8,951 bases of DNA from an uncultured Eubacteriales bacterium (GTDB lineage Bacteria; Bacillota; Clostridia; Oscillospirales; CAG-272): assembly GCA_900546315.1 (NCBI GenBank), contig URCP01000109.1:1-8951 (forward strand), written 5' to 3'. A model generated the notes under the pieces. That model was given only the letters and a program-made list of their open reading frames with translations, was not told the DNA's origin and did not search any database. A program made the position numbers and the translations under genes. Of the stretch, positions 1 to 5,931 are shown piece after piece; position 1 is the first letter of the stretch; every line of letters begins with the position of its first letter.

Positions 1-499
1 ATCTTATGTAGACATCGACGACGTTGGTCCCGCGCTCGTTCTCGTCCTTCCAGATTGTCTTCAGCAGCTCCGAGCGGCTGATCGTTATGTACGGTCGCGC
101 GAAGAAATAAGAGAACAGCTCAAACTCGCGGTGTGTCAGCTGCGATATATTGTCGCCGTACCCGACTGAGAGCTCGTCCGGATAAAGCACGATCGTGTTC
201 TCCTCGCTCCCCGGCACGTCCTCGAGCCCGGAAACAAACTCGCGGAACTCGGTCAGCGCGAACGGCCTGTCCAGCACCTTGACCGTTATCTTTTCCGGAA
301 GTCTCGCGGCAAGCAGTCCGCAGTCGATCAGCACCGCAGCCGAAAGCCCCCTCGAGCGCGGAAGCTCCGTCTGTCCCTCCGCGACGCAGAGACTGAAATC
401 CGCAGACCCTTCCCGAGCCTCGGTGAGCCCGAGACGGTCGAGCTCAAGCTTCAGCATCCGCGCGTAAACTTCGTCCGCCGCGACGACTCTGTATTTCAT
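1..499 (-). CDS. Response-regulator-like transcription factor, OmpR/PhoB-type winged helix (3' end missing)
   Basis: About 166 residues are visible; the protein runs off the left edge. Residues ~1-95 fold like a shortened receiver: an N-terminal strand with an acidic pair (D9-E10), and a beta5/alpha5-like DRPF segment at 77-80 followed by an amphipathic helix. The usual phospho-acceptor aspartate seems to be lost: the strand D34-F-S-L-C-V-A ends in Ala where Asp is expected, and the KPF lysine is Arg (R78). Residues ~118-166 are a typical winged-helix output domain: LTHREFELF, then ITISRSELL, then TNVVDVYIR, matching the family pattern around the recognition helix. By family it should bind DNA and regulate transcription. 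With the degenerate receiver it may act without phosphorylation (inference). The ATG at 499 is preceded by AAAGGA about 9 bases upstream. It is last in the visible udg-asparaginase series. No sensor kinase is visible, but one could lie to the left. Confidence 0.8.
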   Translation of the reverse strand, partial: MKYRVVAADEVYARMLKLELDRLGLTEAREGSADFSLCVAEGQTELPRSRGLSAAVLIDCGLLAARLPEKITVKVLDRPFALTEFREFVSGLEDVPGSEENTIVLYPDELSVGYGDNISQLTHREFELFSYFFARPYITISRSELLKTIWKDENERGTNVVDVYIR

Positions 500-527
500 G
501 GCAGAATTTTCCTTTCAGATCATATTT

Positions 528-540
528 CGGTGATACACCG
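528..540. repeat. Short perfect inverted repeat upstream of the regulator gene
   Basis: CGGTG and CACCG flank a 3-base centre, about 29 to 41 bases before the regulator ATG. It could be a small operator, perhaps for autoregulation, or a weak mRNA hairpin in the intergenic leader. A 5-bp arm is short enough to occur by chance. Confidence 0.3.
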
Positions 541-579
541 GACATTTGTGCAATCAGATATTGCCCGCGAGGTGTCTCA

Positions 580-714
580 TCAGTTATCGTCGTCAATAAG
601 CTCGCCCGCGAGGTCCCTCGCGAGGAACGTCTCTATGTCCGCGCCCCTGAAACCGAGAGAATACGCGATCGACAGCTTCATGTACGCGCACTCGCTCGTC
701 AGCGCCCAGACCGG
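580..714 (-). pseudogene. C-terminal continuation of the asparaginase, beyond an in-frame TAG
   Basis: After the TAG at 717-715 the same frame runs for 44 sense codons to a TGA at 582-580. The translation begins PVWALTSECAYMKLSIAYSL and ends with GEL-like residues, DLAGELIDDDN. This resembles the normal asparaginase C-terminus, where a Thr-Glu-x-A-x-x-K-L helix follows a Pro-containing strand and the chain ends near a Gly-Glu. With it the protein would be 345 codons long, the usual size for cytosolic asparaginases. No frame change is needed. If the TAG terminates, this segment is untranslated and leaves 215 bases before the regulator gene instead of 80. Confidence 0.75.
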
Positions 715-1617
715 CTAGGATCGTGAATTGCAAAGATCGGCGGTTGTGGAATACGAGCCCTTGTACGGGTCGAACCCGGCGGGCATACCTCCGAGCCAGA
801 AGTCTATATCCTTGGCGCGGCATTTATCGAGCAGAGTCAGCGCCGAGTATTTCGTGTAAGGCTCGTCCGGCTCGCTCCTCTCGACGCAGGCGGTCGCGGA
901 GTGATAGCTTCCGTGCAGTACGGCGCGAATCCCGTCGTCCGGCTCAATCATAGAGTAATCGAGACCGACATAAGGTTCGACCTTCATTACACAGCACTCG
1001 AGCTTTTCAAGCGCCGACAGCGGCGGGTAATCGACGAAAGTCTCATACGGAACCGCGCGGTCATAAGGCGTCATTCCCCTCGAGAAGAAGTCCGACGTGT
1101 AGTTGCGGCACTGTTCAAGTCTCGCGCCGCGGTGCAGGTAAGTGATCCCGTCCGAGTTGCGGTACGGAACATAGACGCCCTTTCCGAAGCCTTTCTTTAT
1201 AAGCTCAGCCGCCGCCGTGAAGTTGGCAAGCCCGTTAGCCTCCGGTCTGTCAAGCGTGTAGTTGCTCGAGACGATCATAACCGGAAGTGAGAAACCGGTG
1301 AGCAGCAGAGCGAGCAGGCTTGACGAATAAGCGAGCGTATCGGTCCCGTGCGCGACGATAACACCGTCATACGGCAGTGTCTCCTCCGATATCAGTCCGC
1401 GGAAGACATCGAGAAGCTTACCGAGCTTTGTGAAAGTCATGTTCTCGGTCAGGACATTGAGCGCCTGATCGACCTCGAACTCGGTCTCATAGTCGGCGGT
1501 GCGCTCGCGGTATTTCTCGACGAGCATAGGCGCGGCGGTCTCGGTGTCGGGCGATATTGTGTCGCCTATCATGCGGGAGCTTATCGTTCCGCCTGTCATT
1601 ATAAGCAGTATCTTCAT
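715..1617 (-). CDS. Asparaginase (type I/II family), cut short at codon 301 by TAG
   Basis: Predicted to hydrolyse L-asparagine to aspartate and ammonia in the cytoplasm; there is no signal peptide. The family signatures are clear: the nucleophile loop MTGGTI (T8), an ENMT segment at 58-61 at the substrate-binding position, and the second catalytic motif HGTDTLA at 90-96 (T92, D93). A D-R-x-x-N-like segment follows at 123-128. In the type I enzyme of E. coli as I remember it, a catalytic lysine sits in an RGNRTTK segment; here the corresponding RGARLEQ (163-169) has Gln at that place, so this is a divergent subgroup or an altered active site. The TAG falls just before the conserved C-terminal helices; the continuation is annotated at 580-714. 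The ATG has AGGAAAGG about 12 bases upstream. It lies 34 bases after udg, probably in the same transcript. Loss of the last 44 residues would probably destabilise the dimer (inference). Confidence 0.85.
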   Translation of the reverse strand: MKILLIMTGGTISSRMIGDTISPDTETAAPMLVEKYRERTADYETEFEVDQALNVLTENMTFTKLGKLLDVFRGLISEETLPYDGVIVAHGTDTLAYSSSLLALLLTGFSLPVMIVSSNYTLDRPEANGLANFTAAAELIKKGFGKGVYVPYRNSDGITYLHRGARLEQCRNYTSDFFSRGMTPYDRAVPYETFVDYPPLSALEKLECCVMKVEPYVGLDYSMIEPDDGIRAVLHGSYHSATACVERSEPDEPYTKYSALTLLDKCRAKDIDFWLGGMPAGFDPYKGSYSTTADLCNSRS

Positions 1618-1651
1618 TTTTGTTCAGAACCTTTCCTCAGTGTATGTAATC

Positions 1652-2209
1652 TCACTTCCCGCGGACAAGGTCGTATTTCTCCTTCAGCGCCTTCATATCG
1701 GTGAGCATATCCTCTTTCTTCCTCGGGTCCCTGAGCAGCGCGGACGGGTGATACAGCGCGCACATCTCATATCCGCCGCGCTCGAACCACACTCCGTGCT
1801 CCTTTGTTATTCTGAAGTCCGGCTTGATGAGCCGCATCGCGGAGATCCGCCCGAGACATACGATCATCTTCGGGCGGACGATCCTCACCTGCTCGCGGAG
1901 CCAGTCGATGCAGGCGTCCTCCTCGGTGGGCTGAGGGTCGCGGTTTTTCGGAGGACGGCATTTCAGGATGTTCGCGATATAAACCTCCTCGCGCTTTATG
2001 TCGACCGCTTCCAGGTATTTGTTGAACAGTTTCCCCGCCGCCCCGACGAACGGCTCACCCGACAGATCCTCTTTCTCTCCCGGCGCCTCACCGACAAACA
2101 TGAGGTCCGCGTCCTCGTTCCCGACGCCGAAAACGAGATTGGTTCGGGTTGCGCCGAGCCCGCATTTCTGACAGTTTTCACACTCATGGCGGAGTTCTTC
2201 GAGATTCAT
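1652..2209 (-). CDS. udg: Uracil-DNA glycosylase, family 4 (Fe-S type)
   Basis: Removes uracil from DNA, starting base excision repair of deaminated cytosine. The 185-residue protein from the ATG at 2209 has all family-4 marks: four cysteines for a [4Fe-4S] cluster at C13, C16, C84 and C100, with the same 16-residue spacing of the last pair as in the thermophilic enzymes as I recall them; the motif GEAPG at 40-44 with its downstream PFVGAAG; NILKCRPPKNRDP around 80-92; and YHPSALLR near the C-terminus. An in-frame ATG at 2278 would add 23 basic residues with no family resemblance, and the promoter at 2291-2319 would place the RNA start only a few bases before it, so I prefer 2209. Its weak point is the lack of a good ribosome binding site (only an A-rich run). 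The name UdgA is also used. First gene of the udg-asparaginase-regulator series. Confidence 0.92.
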   Translation of the reverse strand: MNLEELRHECENCQKCGLGATRTNLVFGVGNEDADLMFVGEAPGEKEDLSGEPFVGAAGKLFNKYLEAVDIKREEVYIANILKCRPPKNRDPQPTEEDACIDWLREQVRIVRPKMIVCLGRISAMRLIKPDFRITKEHGVWFERGGYEMCALYHPSALLRDPRKKEDMLTDMKALKEKYDLVRGK

Positions 2210-2290
2210 TTTTTTCGACCGTGTCCGCTGATGGCGGAACCCTTTCAAGTGATATACAGCGACTGAGCCAGACGCCATTCTTTACCTTAT

Positions 2291-2319
2291 ATTATACCAC
2301 ATTTTCCCGCAACATTCAA
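2291..2319 (-). promoter_or_regulatory. Near-consensus sigma-A promoter for the udg operon
   Basis: On the minus strand, TTGAAT (2319-2314) and a perfect TATAAT (2296-2291) are separated by exactly 17 bases. The predicted RNA start is near 2284, giving a leader of about 75 bases to the ATG at 2209. The promoter sits in the 90-base gap after the mecA-like gene, where I see no convincing terminator, so some read-through from upstream is also possible. Confidence 0.8.
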
Positions 2320-2369
2320 CCCCTAATTAACGACAATTTTCATATTGCCCGGGAAACAAAATACATCGG

Positions 2370-2999
2370 TTATAACATATCCGAAAGAATCCTGACAGCG
2401 CTCGTCTCACATACGCACGAACAGTGCTCGCATATATACGCTTCCGCGTGCAGACTGTCGGTGTTCCGCCCGAACTCGCCGATGACCGCCTCGATTCTGC
2501 GCGATGATACGCCGTCGAGATATTCCCGACAGCTTATCGTACCGGAAAGGACAAGAAAATACCGCCTGCCGTCCGAGAACGCCGAACTGTCCGACATTAT
2601 CCGCCCGCCGTGCTCCGCGCCGAGACCGGAAAGCGCCCGGCAGCAGCCGATGAGGTCAGAGAGCTCATCGAAGACACCGGTTTTCGTGATTTTCATGACA
2701 TCGCCGTCTTTCCTGAAACCGACCGCCGCGCAGGGTTCCTTTGTCAGTCTCGTTATGTAAACCTCCGCCCCGCCGTCCCTTGACGGGTAGAGCTGAACGA
2801 ACAGTCTTCCCTGTCCGCCGTCGAAGCCGGGTATGCGCTCCGCGTCGTCGAGCAGCTTGCGCAGCGCCGTTCTCTGCTCTGAGGTTCCCTCCGGATAATT
2901 GTTCCCGTTTCCGACGACGTCCGACAGCTCATAACGCTCGATGTCCTCGCGAGAGAGCATCAGCTTGAGCTTGCCTGAGTTTATCAGTATGTGTTCCAT
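2370..2999 (-). CDS. mecA: MecA-family adaptor protein
   Basis: MecA proteins bring substrates to the ClpC unfoldase of the ClpCP protease and, in Bacillus, control competence. The N-terminal domain (residues ~1-85) matches the family: a first strand containing ILINSGKLKLMLS, then DIERYEL, an acidic helix ending in a Leu-Leu-Asp-Asp segment, then RLFVQLYPSRDGGAEVYIT. A linker follows, and residues ~105-205 give the two-layer C-terminal domain that binds ClpC. Length is 209 residues, typical for the family. The ATG at 2999 is preferred; the TTG one codon upstream is less likely, and AAAGG lies about 12 bases upstream of the ATG. Odd: eight cysteines, with four packed as CEHCSCVC (C190, C193, C195, C197), which is not usual for MecA. 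It is monocistronic or read through into udg. The substrate cannot be told from sequence; a different MecA-like role is possible. Confidence 0.8.
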   Translation of the reverse strand: MEHILINSGKLKLMLSREDIERYELSDVVGNGNNYPEGTSEQRTALRKLLDDAERIPGFDGGQGRLFVQLYPSRDGGAEVYITRLTKEPCAAVGFRKDGDVMKITKTGVFDELSDLIGCCRALSGLGAEHGGRIMSDSSAFSDGRRYFLVLSGTISCREYLDGVSSRRIEAVIGEFGRNTDSLHAEAYICEHCSCVCETSAVRILSDML

Positions 3000-3031
3000 C
3001 AATTCTTCTGCCTTTCTGATTTCTTGCCCAT

Positions 3032-3065
3032 ATTATATTATAATCCATATCAGCGGAAAATGAAA
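3032..3065 (-). promoter_or_regulatory. Probable promoter of the mecA-like gene
   Basis: Two overlapping perfect TATAAT boxes on the minus strand (3037-3032 and 3042-3037) lie about 35 bases before the start codon. The -35 region is poor: TTTCAT at 3065-3060 is at 17-base spacing from the upstream box. The position just after the preceding gene's terminator supports a new transcript starting here. Confidence 0.5.
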
Positions 3066-3107
3066 CACAAAATTTCTGTAAAATCCGGAAATGCCTGTAA
3101 GCGCCGG

Positions 3108-3145
3108 AAAAGGAGCCGTACGCGAACGCGTCGTGCTCCTTTTTT
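3108..3145. terminator. Bidirectional intrinsic terminator
   Basis: AAAAGGAGC (3108-3116) pairs perfectly with GCTCCTTTT (3135-3143), with an inner ACGCG/CGCGT helix in the loop. Minus-strand RNA ends in UUUU and plus-strand RNA in six U. It begins 8 bases after the stop of the tandem membrane protein and so ends its transcript. Confidence 0.85.
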
Positions 3146-3152
3146 CAGTATA

Positions 3153-4859
3153 TTATTCGTCAGATGAGGAAGTCTCTTCCGGAACATCCGCGGTTTCCGG
3201 CGTTTCACCGTCAGCCTCGGTTTCGTTCTTTTCGTCTACATATATCATATTCGGATAAACGAAATCAAGATACTTGTCGTCGAAGTGCTTGTCGAGCCAC
3301 ATTTCGTACCCGCCGTTCGCCGGTATGCCCTTCATCCGCTGTCCGCGGCGTATCACCGCCGTGCCGGAGACAAACATATCCGCGATCATGAAGACGCAGA
3401 GTATGACGGTCAGCGGCGAGCCGATCTTTTTCGGTATCTTCTCGATCAGCTTCGAAATGCGCGGATAGAAGTCCTTGACCCAGAGCAGACCGAGCACGCC
3501 CCAGATCAGCGCGTACATGAGGTTCGTGCGCCCGCCGATATTAGCGGTGGTTCCGCTGTATTCCCACGAGACGGTGCCGAACGCCAATTCCTGGAACAAA
3601 CTGCAAAAATACTCGAACGCCGCTCCGACGACCGCCGCCGCCGCGAAGGTAACGAGATCACGCTTCTTGTAGAACCTGTAGAGCAGCAGCGTCATAATTA
3701 CCGCTCCGAACCCGTAGACCGGTATGAACGGTCCCCAGACAAGCCCGACGCGCAGCTCAACCCGCCGCTGTATGAAGAACGCCCAAAAGGTCTCCATCAG
3801 GAACCCCGCGACGTTTCCGATCATGAAGAGCCAGAACAGCTTAGTGAAGCACAGCCCGCAGCCGAACGGCTTCTCCGCGCCCTCGGGAATTTTCTCCTCG
3901 TACTGTTCTTCGACACGCTTCTGTCTCTCGGCGGCGCGCTCCTCGCTCTTTTCGGAGATGAGCCTCAGCTGTTCGCGGAGCCTTCCGAGCGAGCTGTCGA
4001 CACGCTTTTCACGCAGGGACGGAAAAGCTTTCATGAGTCGTCTCTCGCCGCGCTTCTCACCAAGGTTCTTCACGAAAGCCGTGTACTTCTCTTCGACAGA
4101 CTTCGCCAGCTCTTCGCGTCTCTCCGCGTTCGCTTCGCGCTTTTCGGCGACAGACTTCGCGAGGGCGTCCTTCTTCTCGGCGAATTCGGCTTTCTTCTCT
4201 CCGGCGGTCTTCGCTATCTCCTCGTATTTGTCCTTGACGATGAGGGTTTCCTTCGAGATGAAGCCACCCATGTCCTCGGTGCCCGCTTTCAGCTTCGCGA
4301 CGGTCGAATCTATGAGCCGTATCTTCTTCTTGATTCCCATGATAGTGATGACGGTAGCCGACAGGTCAATCAGCATCAGAGCGACAATCACCCCGGTGAC
4401 GATCAGCCCGACAAAATGCGGCACAACCCGTATCACCGCGTCGACAGCCGGCAGAACGAGCTTGACGACAGCCGTACAAGCGACACCCCAGAGAAGCGAG
4501 AACTTGAGGCAGATATACCCGCCGAGATTAAACTTTTCGTCCGAATAGTCCCACCACTTCTGGTCAAACACCTTCTCGAGTATATATCCCGTGAAATACT
4601 CGAGCACAGACGTCAGAAGCACCGAGCCGATGAAAAGCACAAGCAGACTTTTCGACAGAGGTTTCAGGCATATCGCCACGATAACGACGCCAAAGCCGTA
4701 TATAGGACACCAAGGACCGTTCAGAAATCCGCGGTTGACGAACTTTCCGAGCACGATAGCCGCGAAGATGACCTCACATATATACCCGGCAATCGTGAAA
4801 AGCACGAAATAGATAACGATGTCATAAAAAGACAGCCCCGAAACAAGCGGCGCAAACAT
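3153..4859 (-). CDS. Tandem CmpB-like 'putative ABC-transporter type IV' membrane protein with central coiled coil
   Basis: Function unknown. The 568-residue protein contains two copies of the PF06541 (CmpB-like, formerly DUF1113) membrane domain. Copy 1 has RGFLNGPWCPIYGFG at 43-57, then EYFTG (87-91), a WWDYS box (102-106) and FNLGGYICL with a following LLWG (to 125). Copy 2 repeats the order as VGLVWGPFIPVYGFG (371-385), EYF (416-418), SWEYS (431-435) and IGGRTNLMYALIWG (to 454). Each copy has four or five hydrophobic spans. Between them, residues ~188-325 are highly charged (Lys/Glu/Arg/Ala) and look like a long cytoplasmic coiled coil. The tail after the last span (~483-500) ends in a YPNM segment and an acidic Ser/Thr-rich end. 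The ATG at 4859 is chosen over a TTG at 4877 because GGAG sits 8 bases upstream. It has its own promoter and terminator, so it is monocistronic. The family name implies permease, but no ATPase is nearby; a scaffold or sensor role is equally possible. Confidence 0.85.
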   Translation of the reverse strand: MFAPLVSGLSFYDIVIYFVLFTIAGYICEVIFAAIVLGKFVNRGFLNGPWCPIYGFGVVIVAICLKPLSKSLLVLFIGSVLLTSVLEYFTGYILEKVFDQKWWDYSDEKFNLGGYICLKFSLLWGVACTAVVKLVLPAVDAVIRVVPHFVGLIVTGVIVALMLIDLSATVITIMGIKKKIRLIDSTVAKLKAGTEDMGGFISKETLIVKDKYEEIAKTAGEKKAEFAEKKDALAKSVAEKREANAERREELAKSVEEKYTAFVKNLGEKRGERRLMKAFPSLREKRVDSSLGRLREQLRLISEKSEERAAERQKRVEEQYEEKIPEGAEKPFGCGLCFTKLFWLFMIGNVAGFLMETFWAFFIQRRVELRVGLVWGPFIPVYGFGAVIMTLLLYRFYKKRDLVTFAAAAVVGAAFEYFCSLFQELAFGTVSWEYSGTTANIGGRTNLMYALIWGVLGLLWVKDFYPRISKLIEKIPKKIGSPLTVILCVFMIADMFVSGTAVIRRGQRMKGIPANGGYEMWLDKHFDDKYLDFVYPNMIYVDEKNETEADGETPETADVPEETSSSDE

Positions 4860-4892
4860 CACATCAACTCCATACAAAAAATTAACGTAATT

Positions 4893-4921
4893 ATTATATC
4901 ATATCCGGGAAATTATTTCAT
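4893..4921 (-). promoter_or_regulatory. Extended -10 promoter of the tandem membrane protein
   Basis: A perfect TATAAT (4898-4893) with an upstream TG (TGATATAAT) forms an extended -10. ATGAAA (4921-4916) at 17-base spacing is a four-of-six match to the -35. The leader before the ATG at 4859 would be about 27 bases. Confidence 0.7.
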
Positions 4922-4975
4922 CATACATTTTATTAATTTTTGTGAACTAAACGACCATAAAGCGGCTTTTCCGCG

Positions 4976-5011
4976 AAAATAAGCGGAGACCCCGTCATCC
5001 GGAGCCTCCGC
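4976..5011 (-). terminator. Intrinsic terminator of the hflKC operon
   Basis: GCGGAGGCUCCG pairs with CGGGGUCUCCGC (about 12 bp with two G-U pairs) around a 5-base GAUGA loop, followed by UUAUUUU. It starts 10 bases after the hflC stop. A second small hairpin, GCGG-N5-CCGC at 4962-4974, follows and may act as backup. Confidence 0.9.
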
Positions 5012-5021
5012 GTTATTATAT

Positions 5022-5906
5022 TTATTTCACCGACTCAGGGTTCATAAGAATCTGCCCAAGCCTCGAGTCGCGGTCGATTATGACCGTCTTGTCGTTTCCG
5101 GTGAGAGACGCCTTCAGCGCGTCGAGAGCGCGCGTGAACTCGTAGAAATCCTTCTTGTCAGCCGTGTTGTACGCCTCGGCGAGAAGCCGCATATACTCCT
5201 GCTCGCCCTCAGCCTCAAGGCGCGCCGCCTCAGCCTCCGCGTTTGAGACGATGATGTTGACCTGCTTGTCGACGTCGTTGCGGATTATCGACGCCTCGTA
5301 GTTGCCGTCCGCCGTGTACTTCTCCGCGATCTGGCTGCGGTCGGAGATCATCCTCTCATATACCGCCTGCTCGTTGTTGCCAGGGAGGTCGAAGCGCTTG
5401 ATGCGCACGTCAAGGACGTTTATCCCGTAGGTCGAGCATATCTCCGCGACCTCGGTCGTGATTCCGGCGTAGATATCGTTTCTCTCAGACGCGTCGTCCA
5501 TGTTTATGATGTCGTTCTGCTCGAGCTTGCCCATCAGGTTCTTCAGAGAGTTGTAGGTCACAGCGTTGAGTCTCGCCTCAGCCTCATTTGTAGTGCCGAG
5601 TGTACGGTAGAACGTCTTCGGGTCGGAGATCTCCCAGATAATGTAGCTGTCAACCGTCATGTTCTTCTTGTCGGAGGTCAGCACCTCGGACGGAGGTATG
5701 TCATATATCAGCGTAGTATCCGGGAACCGCCGCACCTCGTCGATGAACGGCAGCTTGAAATGCAGCCCCGCCTCGTTCGTGACGTTGACGATCTCCGAGA
5801 AGCGCAGAGTGTACGCGTACTCATTCTCCGCGACCGTGTAGAACGCGCCGGAGAGAGTTATCAGCAGAACGACGATTATCGCCGCAGTAATGATTATCTT
5901 CTTCAT
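5022..5906 (-). CDS. hflC: HflC-type SPFH membrane protein
   Basis: The 294-residue protein has one N-terminal membrane span (residues ~3-22) and then an SPFH/prohibitin domain: YTVAENEYAYTLRFSEIV, a GLHFKLPFIDEV segment (48-59), VDSYIIWEISDP (86-97) and INVLDVRIKRFDLP in the second SPFH half. Residues ~205-260 form the Ala/Glu-rich helix typical of stomatin and HflC (NAEAEAARLEAEGEQEY). In well-studied bacteria HflC with HflK forms a large cage in the membrane that encloses and modulates the FtsH protease; no ftsH is in this window. It lies 25 bases after hflK, with AAAGGA 6 bases before the ATG, and is the last gene of the operon. The stretch around the start codon is identical to that of hflK over 18 bases. 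Assignment to HflC rather than a lone stomatin rests on the pairing. Confidence 0.92.
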   Translation of the reverse strand: MKKIIITAAIIVVLLITLSGAFYTVAENEYAYTLRFSEIVNVTNEAGLHFKLPFIDEVRRFPDTTLIYDIPPSEVLTSDKKNMTVDSYIIWEISDPKTFYRTLGTTNEAEARLNAVTYNSLKNLMGKLEQNDIINMDDASERNDIYAGITTEVAEICSTYGINVLDVRIKRFDLPGNNEQAVYERMISDRSQIAEKYTADGNYEASIIRNDVDKQVNIIVSNAEAEAARLEAEGEQEYMRLLAEAYNTADKKDFYEFTRALDALKASLTGNDKTVIIDRDSRLGQILMNPESVK

Positions 5907-5931
5907 TTTGTTCCTTTCTGAATAATCAAAG

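Noticed and set aside
715..717. Selenocysteine insertion at the asparaginase stop
   Set aside because: The codon is TAG, not TGA, and no selenocysteine-type hairpin stands directly after it by eye.
593..823. A frameshift as the cause of the short asparaginase, using a 76-codon minus-strand frame
   Set aside because: That frame gives an Arg-rich sequence unlike asparaginase. The real C-terminal sequence lies in the original frame directly after the TAG, so the lesion is a stop codon and not a shift.
1499..2266. Open frame of 255 codons on the plus strand
   Set aside because: It spans parts of two well supported minus-strand genes and their gap, with no recognisable protein features.
2320..2369. 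Terminator after the mecA-like gene
   Set aside because: Only a CCCGGG palindrome and AT-rich sequence are present; no stem followed by a U-run could be built.
3285..4982. Open frame of 565 codons on the plus strand, opposite the tandem membrane protein
   Set aside because: Its translation is rich in Arg, His and Glu with no family look and no ribosome binding site. It is open because the real minus-strand gene has GC-rich third positions; the minus-strand protein has clear domains, promoter and terminator.
3146..5021. Horizontal transfer or mobile element around the tandem membrane protein
   Set aside because: Base and codon use look like the neighbours, and I found no terminal repeats, integrase or transposase.
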